Source: a virus. Taken from it: a stretch of 52,972 nucleotides of DNA. Positions 41,405 through 50,228 of this stretch are shown here, one piece after another (position 1 is the stretch's first letter; the number at the start of each line of letters is the position of its first letter). Under the pieces are notes generated by a model. That model did not search any database. It saw only the letters and a list, made by a program, of their open reading frames with translations, and was not told where the DNA came from. The translations under genes and the position numbers were made by a program. The stretch is taken from IMG/VR virus record IMGVR_UViG_3300013014_000039, positions 1 through 52,972 of that record; one strand, 5' to 3'.

Positions 41405-43894
41405 ATGGCAACAGGCATGATGGACAAAGGTTTGTATCAAGCACCTATGGGTATTGATATGATGGAAGAAAATCCTATTGAGATTGAGATCGAAGACCCT
41501 GAGTCCGTAAGTATTGGACTGGGTGATATTGAGATTGATCTAAAGCCTAAGAAAGAAACAGCAGACACTTTCGATGCCAACCTCGCCGAGTACATGGACG
41601 AGGGTGACTTGTCTGGACTAGCAAATGATTTAATTGCAGACTTTGATAAAGACATCATGGATCGTAGAGATTGGATCAAGACGTATGTCGACGGTCTGAA
41701 GCTCTTAGGTTTGAACTACGAAGACAGAACTGAACCTTGGCAGGGCGCTTGTGGCGTATTCCACCCAATGCTCACAGAGTCAGTTGTACGTTTCCAATCA
41801 GAAGCCATGATGGAGACATTTCCAGCACAAGGTCCTGTTAAGACCCAGATTGTTGGTGCTATAAATAAGTTACGTGAAGAAGCCGCCGAGCGCGTGCGTG
41901 ACGATATGAACTATCAGTTAACAGATGTGATGACTGAGTACAGACCTGAACACGAGAAGATGCTGTGGTCATTACCACTAGCAGGTTCAGCGTTTAAAAA
42001 GATTTACTTTGACCCCAACAAGGGGCGTCAAGTTGCTGTGTTTATTCCAGCAGAAGACATTGTTGTGCCATACGGCTCGTCCAACATTGAGGACTCTGAG
42101 CGTGTTACTCACGTCATGCGTAAGACTGAACAAGAAGTTATACGTTTACAAGAAGCTGGGTTCTATGCAGATGTAGATTTAGGTGAGCCAGGCTATGAGC
42201 TAGATGACATCGAGAAGCAGAAAGCTGAAGAAACAGGGATGAACGCGACTCAAGATGATCGCTTCCGTATCCTTGAGATGCATGTAAATTTAGACCTCAA
42301 AGGGTTTGAGCATACTGATAAAAAGAAACGTGAGACTGGGATTGCGTTGCCATATGTTGTTACTATAGAGAAGGGTACAAGCACCGTTCTTGCTATTAGG
42401 AGAAATTGGTATGAAGATGATGAACTCCACACGAAGCGCCAGCATTTTGTGCACTATCAGTACATCCCCGGTTTTGGATTCTACGGATACGGACTTATAC
42501 ATCTCATTGGAGGTTACGCCAAATCAGCAACCATGCTCATCCGTCAATTGGTTGATGCTGGCACTCTCTCAAACCTGCCCGGAGGACTTAAATCACGGGG
42601 CCTTCGCATTAAAGGTGATGACACGCCGATTCAGCCCGGAGAATTCAGGGACGTAGATGTCCCTTCTGGAAGTATCCGTGACAACATATTACCACTGCCA
42701 TACAAGGAGCCGTCACAAGTATTGATGGCACTGTTCCAGCAGATAGTGCAAGAAGGCCGGGCATTCGCTTCATCTGGAGATATGAATGTCTCAGACATGA
42801 GCAACGAGGCTCCTGTAGGTACAACACTAGCAATATTAGAACGCACTCTTAAAGTAATTACTGCGGTGCAAGCTCGTCTGCACTACACAATGAAACAAGA
42901 GTTCAAGCTACTCAAGATCATCATTGCGGATTACACGCCAGAAGAGTATGACTACGAGCCTGAAGATGCTAATCGCAAGGCTAAGAAGTCGGACTATGAC
43001 TCAACAGACGTCATTCCAGTCAGTGATCCAAACGCTGCGACTATGGCGCAGAAGATTGTTACGTATCAGGCCGTTCTACAGCTAGCACAACAAGCACCAC
43101 AGTTGTATAACCTGTCTGTATTGCATCGCCAAATGATTGAAGTATTAGGCGTGAAGAACGCTGATAAATTAGTCAAGACCGAAGAAGATGCTGAACCTAC
43201 AGACCCCATACAAGAGAACCAAGACATTCTTATTCACAAGCCTGTCAAGGCGTTCATGGAACAAAACCATGAGGCACACATTAGAGTGCATATGGCTGCA
43301 ATCCAAGACCCCAAGATTCAGCAGTTGATGCAGATGAACCCACAAGCTCAAGTAATTATGTCGGCGGCTATGGCTCACATCAACGAGCACATTGGCTTTG
43401 AGTATCGTCGTCAGATGGAAGAGGCTATGGGTATGGTGTTGCCAGGTAAAGACAAAGAGACAGATAAGCCTCAACGTGTGCCACAAGAGATGGCAGACGA
43501 GATTGCTATCAAGGCAGCGCAAGCATCGCAGATGTTGCTACAACAAAACCAGCAACAAGCTGCTCAACAAGCTGCGCAGCAGAAAATGCAAGACCCGATT
43601 GTTCAGATGCAAATGCAAGAGTTGCAGATTAAGCAAGGTGAGTTGCAACTTAAACAGCAGAAACAACAGATCGACGCAGCCGCTAAAGCTGACCAGATTC
43701 GTGTTGAAGAGTCCCGTATTGAGGCTCAGAAAGAAATTGCAGCTATGCAAGTTGGTGCTCAAGCTGCTGCGGCAAGAGATAAGGCTGATAAACAACAGCA
43801 AGCCGACGGCCTACGCATGGGTATTGACGCCGCTAAACACAAAGCACAGATGGCTGTACAGATGGCGCAGAGGGCAAAAAAGGAGAATAGATGA
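41405..43894 (+). CDS. Portal protein
   Basis: An 829-residue portal of the large podovirus type. The acidic N-terminus is followed by RRDWIKTYVDGLKLLGL, DRTEPWQGACGVFHPMLTES and FIPAEDIVVPYGSSNIEDSE, patterns typical of this family. The C-terminal 180 residues are a glutamine-rich coiled coil (QQAAQQAAQQKMQDPIVQMQ), probably the barrel or a scaffold-binding helix. Twelve copies would form the DNA entry channel and the base for the neck. It follows terL by 9 bases and overlaps the next start (ATGA). Confidence 0.88.
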   Translation: MATGMMDKGLYQAPMGIDMMEENPIEIEIEDPESVSIGLGDIEIDLKPKKETADTFDANLAEYMDEGDLSGLANDLIADFDKDIMDRRDWIKTYVDGLKLLGLNYEDRTEPWQGACGVFHPMLTESVVRFQSEAMMETFPAQGPVKTQIVGAINKLREEAAERVRDDMNYQLTDVMTEYRPEHEKMLWSLPLAGSAFKKIYFDPNKGRQVAVFIPAEDIVVPYGSSNIEDSERVTHVMRKTEQEVIRLQEAGFYADVDLGEPGYELDDIEKQKAEETGMNATQDDRFRILEMHVNLDLKGFEHTDKKKRETGIALPYVVTIEKGTSTVLAIRRNWYEDDELHTKRQHFVHYQYIPGFGFYGYGLIHLIGGYAKSATMLIRQLVDAGTLSNLPGGLKSRGLRIKGDDTPIQPGEFRDVDVPSGSIRDNILPLPYKEPSQVLMALFQQIVQEGRAFASSGDMNVSDMSNEAPVGTTLAILERTLKVITAVQARLHYTMKQEFKLLKIIIADYTPEEYDYEPEDANRKAKKSDYDSTDVIPVSDPNAATMAQKIVTYQAVLQLAQQAPQLYNLSVLHRQMIEVLGVKNADKLVKTEEDAEPTDPIQENQDILIHKPVKAFMEQNHEAHIRVHMAAIQDPKIQQLMQMNPQAQVIMSAAMAHINEHIGFEYRRQMEEAMGMVLPGKDKETDKPQRVPQEMADEIAIKAAQASQMLLQQNQQQAAQQAAQQKMQDPIVQMQMQELQIKQGELQLKQQKQQIDAAAKADQIRVEESRIEAQKEIAAMQVGAQAAAARDKADKQQQADGLRMGIDAAKHKAQMAVQMAQRAKKENR

Positions 43895-44085
43895 GTAACC
43901 AAGCGTTTCAATATCTAGCCAAAGAAGTTGACAAGCTTCGCGGTGATCAAATTTCCTTCCTCGCAGGAGGGGGCGCAAAAGACTTCGCCGAGTATCGGCA
44001 TGTCTGCGGTGTTATCCGGGGTCTAACACACGCAGAACAACTTGTCAGAGACCTTGTGCAGAAAATGGAGTATGCCGATGAGTGA
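43891..44085 (+). CDS. Small conserved head-region protein
   Basis: A 64-residue helical protein (FLAGGGAKDFAEYRHVCGVI, then LTHAEQLVRDLVQKMEYADE). The pattern is common directly downstream of portal genes in related phages (recalled). It overlaps both neighbours by a few bases. It may assist portal or head assembly; no function is known to me. Confidence 0.65.
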   Translation: MSNQAFQYLAKEVDKLRGDQISFLAGGGAKDFAEYRHVCGVIRGLTHAEQLVRDLVQKMEYADE

Positions 44086-44488
44086 GTTTGATGTTTCCGC
44101 TGTAGACCTTTCCAAGGTGCTCAATGCAACCGACGAAGAGAAAGCAAAGCAGTTGCCCGACCCATCTACCTATTACATATTGACTGTTGTTCCAGAAGCG
44201 ATAGAAGAATATGCTGATAGTGAGATTGGTATCGTAAAGTCCAGCCAATCTATGTACTACGAAGAAGTGCTGACCCCAGTATTGTTTGTAGTGAAGATGG
44301 GACCTGATTGCTATAAAGACGCTACCCGCTTTCCAAGTGGTTCTAGCTGCCAAGTCGGTGACTTTGTCATCGTCCGCCCCAATTCAGGCACCCGCCTGAA
44401 GATTCACGGTCGTGAGTTCCGCTTGATTGCGGATACCTCAGTAGAGGCCGTTGTTGAAGACCCGCGTGGAATTACCCGCGCTGCATAA
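44078..44488 (+). CDS. GroES-like co-chaperonin
   Basis: A 136-residue protein from ATG at 44078, with GGAG 7 bases upstream. The C-terminal half, VGDFVIVRPNSGTRLKIHG, REFRLIADTSVEAVVEDP, has the strand order of the GroES/Cpn10 end (VGD-V-F--Y-GTEVKIDGEEY-ILRE-DILAVIE). The middle YYEEVLTPVLFVVKMGPDCY fits the preceding GEVVAVGPG strand. LPDPSTYYILTVVPEAIEEY fits the first strand and the start of the mobile loop. Phage GroES equivalents such as T4 gp31 let host GroEL fold the capsid protein. The location between portal and capsid genes agrees. Confidence 0.7.
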   Translation: MSEFDVSAVDLSKVLNATDEEKAKQLPDPSTYYILTVVPEAIEEYADSEIGIVKSSQSMYYEEVLTPVLFVVKMGPDCYKDATRFPSGSSCQVGDFVIVRPNSGTRLKIHGREFRLIADTSVEAVVEDPRGITRAA

Positions 44489-44501
44489 AAAAGGATAAAT
44501 C

Positions 44502-45479
44502 ATGGCATTACCTGAATTTGAACTACCCGATCCTGATAAAGAGGATGCTGCTAAAGACGACAAGTTTGAAGTAGAAATTGAAGACGATACCCCCCTAGAG
44601 GACAGGGGCCGTAAACCCGCTAAGGAACCTGTAGATGAAGTAACAGACGAAGAATTGTCAAGTTACGACGAAAAGGTTCAAAAACGAATAAAAAAGTTTA
44701 CACGCGGATACCATGACGAACGTCGTGCTAAAGAAGAAGCCTTTCGTGAACGCGAAGCGGCAGAATCGTTTGCTAAACAAGTGTTTGAAGAGAACAAACG
44801 TCTTCAACAGCAACTTTCTACAGGAAGCCAAGCCTATATTGAGACATCTAAAGGTGCCGCTGAAGCTGAGTTAGTAGCAGCTAAACAGCGTTATAGGAAG
44901 GCTTACGAAGAGGCAAACGTAGATGATCTAACTGAAGCCCAAGCAGATATTGCTAAAGCTACATTGAAATTGGACAAGGCTCAAGGTCTCAAACCTATTG
45001 AGATTGAAGAGCGTGAAATGCCCACTCCTCAACGTGCAGAGCCTGAAAAGAAACAGACTCCACGTACCCAAAAGTGGTTGGATAACAACAATGATTGGTT
45101 CGGAGTGGATGATGAGATGACTATGACTGCGGTGGGGCTTGACAGAAAGCTTCAACGCGAGTATGGTGCGGACTATATAGGTACTGAAGAGTACTTTAAA
45201 ACCATCGATAAAACGATGCGCAAGAGATTTCCTGAACATTTCGATGATCAGAGCCAAGAGGATGACGAGCCGCCTCCAAGAAAAAGAGCTGAACCGGTCT
45301 ATGAGGATGATGAACCCCCACGCCGTGCACAAAGAATCACTAGTGTTGTGGCTCCGGCCTCACGTAGTACTCCGCCTAACCGTATTCGTTTAAAGGCATC
45401 CGAAGCCGAGGTAGCTCGTAGACTTGGGGTCCCGATAGAAGAATATGCGAAGCAGGTTGCAAAACTTAAAAGAGGTTAA
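44502..45479 (+). CDS. Head scaffolding protein candidate
   Basis: A 325-residue, highly charged protein. The acidic N-terminus (LPEFELPDPDKEDAAKDDKF) is followed by long helices (RAKEEAFREREAAESFAKQV; EAELVAAKQRYRKAYEEANV) and a basic, proline-rich C-terminus ending in a helix with VPIEEYAKQVAKLKRG. Composition and position just before the capsid genes are typical of internal scaffolds that guide procapsid assembly and then leave. No protease motif is seen. Confidence 0.75.
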   Translation: MALPEFELPDPDKEDAAKDDKFEVEIEDDTPLEDRGRKPAKEPVDEVTDEELSSYDEKVQKRIKKFTRGYHDERRAKEEAFREREAAESFAKQVFEENKRLQQQLSTGSQAYIETSKGAAEAELVAAKQRYRKAYEEANVDDLTEAQADIAKATLKLDKAQGLKPIEIEEREMPTPQRAEPEKKQTPRTQKWLDNNNDWFGVDDEMTMTAVGLDRKLQREYGADYIGTEEYFKTIDKTMRKRFPEHFDDQSQEDDEPPPRKRAEPVYEDDEPPRRAQRITSVVAPASRSTPPNRIRLKASEAEVARRLGVPIEEYAKQVAKLKRG

Positions 45480-45481
45480 AT

Positions 45482-45952
45482 ATGGAACAGGTAAAAGCTG
45501 AAAAGGCACAAAATCGTTTGGATCGTGAACTTGATACGCGTGCAGCAATGCAACGTCCCACTTCGTGGCAGGCTCCCGAAACCCTACCGTCACCTAATCC
45601 GCGTCCGGGTATTTCTCACCGCTGGGTAAGAATCAGTATGGGAGGACAATCTGACGTACAAAACATCTCTAGTAAGTTAAGAGAAGGATATGAACCCTGC
45701 AAAGCAGAAGATTATCCTGAAATGATGATGCACGCTACTACCGAGGGTCGCTTTAAAGGCAACATTGAGGTGGGTGGTTTGGTTCTCTGTAGTATTCCGT
45801 CAGAGTTTTTGAAGCAACGAGATGCACACTTCTCAAAGATCAATAAAGATACGATGGAATCTGTAGATAACAATTTTATGAAAGACAACGATCCACGGAT
45901 GTCGAAGTTCTCTGAAAAATCGACAAAAGTGACGTTTGGTTCTGGTTCTTAA
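45482..45952 (+). CDS. Conserved head-region structural protein
   Basis: A 156-residue protein with GISHRWVRISMGGQSDVQNI, then SSKLREGYEPCKAEDYPE, a pattern I recall between scaffold and capsid genes in related phages. The N-terminus is a charged helix. It may be a minor head protein or assembly factor. It follows the scaffold gene by 2 bases. Confidence 0.65.
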   Translation: MEQVKAEKAQNRLDRELDTRAAMQRPTSWQAPETLPSPNPRPGISHRWVRISMGGQSDVQNISSKLREGYEPCKAEDYPEMMMHATTEGRFKGNIEVGGLVLCSIPSEFLKQRDAHFSKINKDTMESVDNNFMKDNDPRMSKFSEKSTKVTFGSGS

Positions 45953-45971
45953 CTTTTTAAAGGAGTCTTAA

Positions 45972-46814
45972 ATGGCTTATCCTGCTGTCAACGCGCCTTA
46001 CGGGCTGTTGCCGCAGAACCTAATTGGTGGTCAAGTATTTGCGGGTTCTACTCGTATGTACCCCATCCAGTACGGTTATGCGACCGACATCTTTTACGGT
46101 GATTTCGTCGTACTATCGCGTGGTAATGTAACTCGTGCCTCAGTTTCTACTGGCACTGGTTTAAACCAAACGGTTGGTATTTTCTTGGGATGTACTTATA
46201 CAAACCCGCTAAACAAACAAAAGCAGTTTTCTCAATACTGGCCCGCAAGCACCCTCGCTGGTGACTGTGAAGCCTATGTATTGGACGACCCTGATGCTGT
46301 GTTTAAGGCTGTTGTATGTTCCGCCACCACTGCTGTTGCTTCCGCTGCTATAGCGATGATTGGCACTAACCTGTCAGCCATTAACAATACGGGTAGCACC
46401 ACCACTGGTAACTCTGCTAACGCAGTTTTAGCTCCTTCAGCAACTCCTGTAACAACAACCTTACCTTTGCGTTTGATTGATGTTGTTACTGATAGTGCTA
46501 TTACTACATCTGCTACTGGCTCTTCATCTTCTACAACTATTACCTTAACTGGTTCTGGCTTGCCTATCGCAATCCCTGTTGGAACAGATGTAGCCTATAT
46601 TGCAGCAAATGGGCAAACAATTCAAACAGGTTCTTTTGTAACCACCGCTGCGGCAGCCGCTGCAACGTCAGTTACAATTAACGCTGCGATTGCAGTCCCC
46701 GGCAGTGTTACAGCTATTCCTAGCTCATCCACTATTGTGTTCACCCAGGTTCCTGAAGTATTGGTTAAATTTAACCAAGCACTGCACGGTTACTACTCTG
46801 CCACTGGTGCATAA
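45972..46814 (+). CDS. Virion structural protein, possible capsid decoration
   Basis: A 280-residue protein. The N-terminus MAYPAVNAPYGLLPQNLIGG, with YPIQYGYATDIFYGDFVVLS, marks a family encoded immediately before the capsid gene in many environmental phages. The C-terminal half is threonine/serine/alanine-rich beta sequence with an inserted variable region. AAGGAG precedes the ATG. It is probably an outer-capsid or decoration protein (inference). Confidence 0.7.
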   Translation: MAYPAVNAPYGLLPQNLIGGQVFAGSTRMYPIQYGYATDIFYGDFVVLSRGNVTRASVSTGTGLNQTVGIFLGCTYTNPLNKQKQFSQYWPASTLAGDCEAYVLDDPDAVFKAVVCSATTAVASAAIAMIGTNLSAINNTGSTTTGNSANAVLAPSATPVTTTLPLRLIDVVTDSAITTSATGSSSSTTITLTGSGLPIAIPVGTDVAYIAANGQTIQTGSFVTTAAAAAATSVTINAAIAVPGSVTAIPSSSTIVFTQVPEVLVKFNQALHGYYSATGA

Positions 46815-46825
46815 GGAGCTAAATC

Positions 46826-47737
46826 ATGGCTATTTCACGCGCACAACTACTGAAGGAACTCCTTCCGGGTCTTAATGCTTTGTTCGGTCTTGAGTATGCA
46901 CGCTACGGCGAACAGCATAAAGAGATTTACGAAACAGAAACTTCTGAGCGTTCGTTCGAAGAAGAGACCAAACTGTCTGGCTTCTCTGCTGCACCAGTCA
47001 AAAACGAGGGTTCTGCCATCGCTTATGACAATGCACAAGAGGCATTTACAACTCGCTACAACCACGAAACCATCGCCTTGGGCTTTGCGATTACTGAAGA
47101 AGCTATCGAAGATAACCTCTACGATTCTTTGTCAGCTCGCTATACCAAAGGTTTGGCTCGTGCTATGGCTTACACCAAGCAAATCAAAGCGGCTTCTGTT
47201 TTGAACAACGGCTTCAGCGCTGCTTATGTTGGCGGTGATGGCGTTGCTCTGTTCAGCACTGCTCATCCTTTGACTGGTGGTGGCACCAATAGTAATCGCC
47301 CAGCTACAGCGGCTGATTTGAACGAGACTTCCCTTGAAGCCGCCGTTATTCAAATCGCAGCTTGGACTGATGAGCGTGGTCTATTGATCGCTGCAAAGCC
47401 TAAGAAGTTGATTATTCCACCAGCACTCCAGTTCGTTGCTACTCGTTTGTTAGAAACCAGCCTCCGTGTTGGCACTACTGACAACGACGTCAACGCGTTG
47501 AAGAACAATGGTTCAATCCCAGAAGGCTACACAGTTAACAACTATTTGACCGATACAAGCGGTTGGTATTTGACTACTGATGTGCCTAATGGCTTGAAGC
47601 ACTTTATCCGTACTCCGCTGCAAAACAGCATGGACGGTGACTTCGATACTGGCAACGTGCGCTACAAGGCACGCGAGCGTTATTCGTTCGGCTGGTCTGA
47701 CCCATTAGGAATGTTCGGTTCGCCCGGTTCGTCCTAA
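46826..47737 (+). CDS. Major capsid protein
   Basis: A 303-residue HK97-fold capsid protein candidate of the Mu gpT-like type. Features are the ARYGEQHKEIYETETSERSF start, RYNHETIALGFAITEEAIED, the region VALFSTAHPLTGGGTNSNRP, and a C-terminal YKARERYSFGWSDPLGMFGS. An excellent AAGGAG site precedes the ATG, and a strong terminator follows the stop, as expected for the most highly made protein. It lies downstream of scaffold, as usual. Confidence 0.88.
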   Translation: MAISRAQLLKELLPGLNALFGLEYARYGEQHKEIYETETSERSFEEETKLSGFSAAPVKNEGSAIAYDNAQEAFTTRYNHETIALGFAITEEAIEDNLYDSLSARYTKGLARAMAYTKQIKAASVLNNGFSAAYVGGDGVALFSTAHPLTGGGTNSNRPATAADLNETSLEAAVIQIAAWTDERGLLIAAKPKKLIIPPALQFVATRLLETSLRVGTTDNDVNALKNNGSIPEGYTVNNYLTDTSGWYLTTDVPNGLKHFIRTPLQNSMDGDFDTGNVRYKARERYSFGWSDPLGMFGSPGSS

Positions 47738-47748
47738 GAAAGACTGAG

Positions 47749-47776
47749 AAGGGAGCCTTGTGCTCCCTTTTCTTTT
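47749..47776 (+). terminator. Intrinsic terminator after the capsid gene
   Basis: Perfect 8-bp stem AAGGGAGC / GCTCCCTT, loop CTTGT, then TTCTTTT. It separates the capsid transcript from the minor structural genes. Confidence 0.85.
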
Positions 47777-47805
47777 GGTGTATATTTAACTAACCGGAAT
47801 TTTTC

Positions 47806-47850
47806 GGCGTATCAAACAGGTCCGGCTGACCTCATGCAGATTGATACGCC
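47806..47850 (+). promoter_or_regulatory. Nested hairpin leader between capsid and next gene
   Basis: Outer 10-bp inverted repeat GGCGTATCAA / TTGATACGCC enclosing an inner AGGTC / GACCT hairpin (47818-47832). AT-rich GTATATTTAAC lies just upstream, but no confident -35 is seen. It ends 21 bases before the next ATG. It may be an operator, a processed leader or a translation control element. Confidence 0.5.
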
Positions 47851-47871
47851 ATAACGCATGGAGATATTCTT

Positions 47872-48363
47872 ATGGGATTCGCAACTCACCTTGGCCCTTG
47901 GTTGTTGGGCACTGTTAAAAACACAACTGGCTCTACCGCTGGCACCATTCGTAATCTTGGCGCAACTGTCGTATCGCAGTCCAAAGCCATTTTGTACACA
48001 GACATTACGGCAGCTACGGTTGCCTTTACGATCCCCGCAGGCTCACAGATTCTGACCGCTCAGTTCAACACCACTGTTGCTTATGCAACCACCACTCCTA
48101 CATATGCTTTGTTTGTAAATGGTACAGCCATTAACACAGCCGCAAACGGAAGCGTATTCACAAATACAGGTATTGTTAACTTGCTGCTTGGCAATAACAA
48201 CGCTGCTGGCGCTGTGCTGTGTAACAACGTAGGTACAGGCGATGCAATCATTACATTTACACAGGCTAACGTCACCGCCACCTCTGGTGCTGGTGTCTTG
48301 ACTCTTACGTATGTTGTGAAAGACAGCGACGGCTCTGCTAACCCAACCTACATCCAACAGTAA
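47872..48363 (+). CDS. Virion structural protein, beta-rich
   Basis: A 163-residue protein. The N-terminus MGFATHLGPWLLGTVKNTTG and the beta-strand-rich remainder (YTDITAATVAFTIPAGSQIL; FNTTVAYATTTPTYALFVNG) resemble small capsid-surface or head-fibre proteins encoded after the capsid gene. GGAG precedes the ATG. The exact role is inferred from context. Confidence 0.6.
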   Translation: MGFATHLGPWLLGTVKNTTGSTAGTIRNLGATVVSQSKAILYTDITAATVAFTIPAGSQILTAQFNTTVAYATTTPTYALFVNGTAINTAANGSVFTNTGIVNLLLGNNNAAGAVLCNNVGTGDAIITFTQANVTATSGAGVLTLTYVVKDSDGSANPTYIQQ

Positions 48364-48371
48364 TTAATCAT

Positions 48372-48387
48372 GGGGGCTTCGGCCCCC
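48372..48387 (+). other. UUCG-loop hairpin between structural genes
   Basis: GGGGGC / GCCCCC stem closed by TTCG, 8 bases after a stop codon, with no T-run after it. It probably stabilises the 3' end or limits readthrough between two structural genes. Confidence 0.55.
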
Positions 48388-48406
48388 TCATAACAGGAGA
48401 TTAATT

Positions 48407-48700
48407 ATGCAACAAACTGATGTACAAGCGGCGCATTTAAGCGCGGCGGGTTCTTACTATGTAGGACGCGCAAGGTTGAAAGGTATTGTTGTTAGCCCAA
48501 AAGCCAGCACTGCCGCAACATTTGAGATTAGAAACGGAAGCGCTACAGCCGCCGTTCTCTACACGATGGATATTGCAAGTCTTGCAACGCCAAACACGTT
48601 CTATGTCTTGATTCCCGGCGAGGGCATATTGGCCTCTACGGGGCTACATTTAACAACAAGTGTTGGTACCGTAACAGGTATCACAATATTCTATGGCTAG
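48407..48700 (+). CDS. Small virion structural protein candidate
   Basis: A 97-residue beta-rich protein (VQAAHLSAAGSYYVGRARLK; TAATFEIRNGSATAAVLYTM; FYVLIPGEGILASTGLHL). The pattern is common in structural regions of related phages and suggests a small head or decoration protein. AGGAG precedes the ATG. It overlaps the next gene by 8 bases. Confidence 0.6.
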   Translation: MQQTDVQAAHLSAAGSYYVGRARLKGIVVSPKASTAATFEIRNGSATAAVLYTMDIASLATPNTFYVLIPGEGILASTGLHLTTSVGTVTGITIFYG

Positions 48701-49004
48701 TCCCGCATGGACTCGCAAGGAAGGCAAGAATCCAAATGGCGGTTTAAACGCCAAGGGCCGAGCCTCTGCGAAACGCGAAGGGCACAACTTGAAACCGCCG
48801 CAACCCGAGGGCGGCTCAAGGCGCGACTCTTTCTGCGCCCGCATGAGTGGGATGAAAAAGAAACTGACATCCGCAAAAACAGCGAACGACCCGAACTCTA
48901 GGATTAACAAGAGTCTTAGAGCGTGGAACTGCGCTGAAGGTGGGTATGTGAACTCAGCAGACGGTATAGCCCAAAAGGGCAAGACCAAAGGAAGGATGTG
49001 CTGA
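48693..49004 (+). CDS. Basic virion-region protein, DUF6321-like
   Basis: A 103-residue basic protein. GLNAKGRASAKREGHNLKPP, QPEGGSRRDSFCARMSGM and SRINKSLRAWNC match a short domain I recall as DUF6321, found in phages and large DNA viruses. The C-terminus AEGGYVNSADGIAQKGKTKG ends in RMC, almost the same as the tail of the gene at 49710. Positive charge suggests DNA or capsid interior binding. Role unproven. Confidence 0.65.
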   Translation: MASPAWTRKEGKNPNGGLNAKGRASAKREGHNLKPPQPEGGSRRDSFCARMSGMKKKLTSAKTANDPNSRINKSLRAWNCAEGGYVNSADGIAQKGKTKGRMC

Positions 49005-49005
49005 T

Positions 49006-49197
49006 ATGGAAGGCAATGAAATTAAAGCAATTGCTGACGGGGCTGCTCTAACAGTTACGTTCTCTGGCGTAATGGGTTGGATGACTCCAGTAGCCACGCT
49101 AGTTGGTAGCCTTTTGGGTATTGTGTGGATGTGTATCCGCATATATGAGACTGCAACAATTCAAAAGCTGGTAAAGAAATATGCCAGCAGTAAGTGA
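49006..49197 (+). CDS. Class II holin candidate
   Basis: A 63-residue protein with a hydrophobic segment from about 15 to 45 (FSGVMGWMTPVATLVGSLLG, then IVWMCIRIYET) that could make one or two membrane helices, and a basic C-terminus. The pattern W-P-A-L-GIVW-IRIYET is typical of small phage holins near the end of structural operons (recalled). No endolysin is seen next to it, so lysis function is only probable. It overlaps the next gene. Confidence 0.6.
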   Translation: MEGNEIKAIADGAALTVTFSGVMGWMTPVATLVGSLLGIVWMCIRIYETATIQKLVKKYASSK

Positions 49198-49699
49198 GAA
49201 ACAGAAGAAATTCATGGACGCGGTAGCCCACAACAAAGGGTTTGCCAAGAAAGTGGGTGTACCCCAATCTGTTGGCGCTGAGTTCAGTGACAAGAGTAAG
49301 GGAATAAAATTTGGCTCTGGTGATGGTACTAGAGCTGATCGTCAGGTAGTAAACCAGCCAAAGACCGATCACGGTTCAGCGGCACTTTTTAAAAAAGGTG
49401 GAAGTATGGCAAGCAAAATGAACCCAGGATTTATGGCAATGATGGCCAAGAAGAAGGACACCAAGTCTTCTGCTATGGGCAAACCAACAATGAAGGCTGG
49501 CATGAGCACTGCTAAGGACGGCATGAAAAAAGCTACTCCTATGGCTGACATGGCAGGTATGAAAAAAGGCGGTATGCCCATGAAAATGAAAGATGGCAAA
49601 AAGGTGCCTATTTTCGCGGCTAAAGGTGGTGGTATTGAGTCCAAGGGTAAAACCAAAGGCGCAATGGTCAAAATGAGAATGGGCGGCAAAGCCTGCTAA
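49181..49699 (+). CDS. Lys/Met-rich basic virion protein candidate
   Basis: A 172-residue, very basic protein. The N-terminus MPAVSEKQKKFMDAVAHNKG, then FAKKVGVPQSVGAEF, is a recurrent short phage domain. The rest is rich in lysine, methionine and glycine (KKGGSMASKMNPGFMAMMAK; MKKGGMPMKMKDGKK). It carries several KKGG/AKGGG elements and the KGKTKG element, and ends GGKAC. It could be a packaged DNA-condensing or internal head protein (inference). Confidence 0.6.
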   Translation: MPAVSEKQKKFMDAVAHNKGFAKKVGVPQSVGAEFSDKSKGIKFGSGDGTRADRQVVNQPKTDHGSAALFKKGGSMASKMNPGFMAMMAKKKDTKSSAMGKPTMKAGMSTAKDGMKKATPMADMAGMKKGGMPMKMKDGKKVPIFAAKGGGIESKGKTKGAMVKMRMGGKAC

Positions 49700-49709
49700 G
49701 GAGCACATC

Positions 49710-50228
49710 ATGGCACGTAAAGATTTAGCGGGATTAGCTGCTCTTGGAGCCTTGGGCATGATGCTGTCCAAAGGCAAAAAAACCGAAGTGGAAGAGCCCT
49801 ACCAAATTAGGGAACGGATGGCACGCGATAAAGCTAAAGAAGCGCCAAAAGAGGCGCTAAAAGAAGTGCCGTTTAGGGGTATGCCAGTAAAGGACAGCGA
49901 TGCGTTGCCCGCATACCTTTCTAAACAAGTTAGTAGAGTTGATGGTGGGAAGTCAGAAATTACGGACGTTTACCCCGAAGATAGCTCCCCCGCCTATAAG
50001 AAAAACGAACTTGGTGAAGTTTATATGGCTACCCCAGAGAAGCGTCTAAAGGAATATCAAGATAGACGGGACTTAATTAACAAAAACGTTAACAACCCCG
50101 GATATTCTGCTGGTATGAAAAAAGGCGGCGTAGTCAAGAAGATGGCTTCTGGAGGCATGGCTTCCTCTGCTTCTAAACGCGCTGATGGTATTGCTACCAA
50201 AGGCAAAACCCGTGGAAGGATGTGCTAA
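49710..50228 (+). CDS. Basic virion-region protein with ADGIATKGKTRGRMC tail
   Basis: A 172-residue protein. The N-terminal helix (MARKDLAGLAALGALGMML) may be a short membrane or signal-like segment. The middle is charged. The end carries MKKGGVVKKMASGGMASSAS, then RADGIATKGKTRGRMC. This tail is shared with the protein at 48693. AAGGAG precedes the ATG. Function unknown; likely in the particle. Confidence 0.55.
   Translation: MARKDLAGLAALGALGMMLSKGKKTEVEEPYQIRERMARDKAKEAPKEALKEVPFRGMPVKDSDALPAYLSKQVSRVDGGKSEITDVYPEDSSPAYKKNELGEVYMATPEKRLKEYQDRRDLINKNVNNPGYSAGMKKGGVVKKMASGGMASSASKRADGIATKGKTRGRMC

Noticed and set aside
43392-43898. 168-codon plus-strand frame within the portal gene
   Set aside because: It arises from the glutamine-rich CAG/CAA repeats of the portal C-terminus, and the product is an unnatural cysteine/arginine-rich chain.
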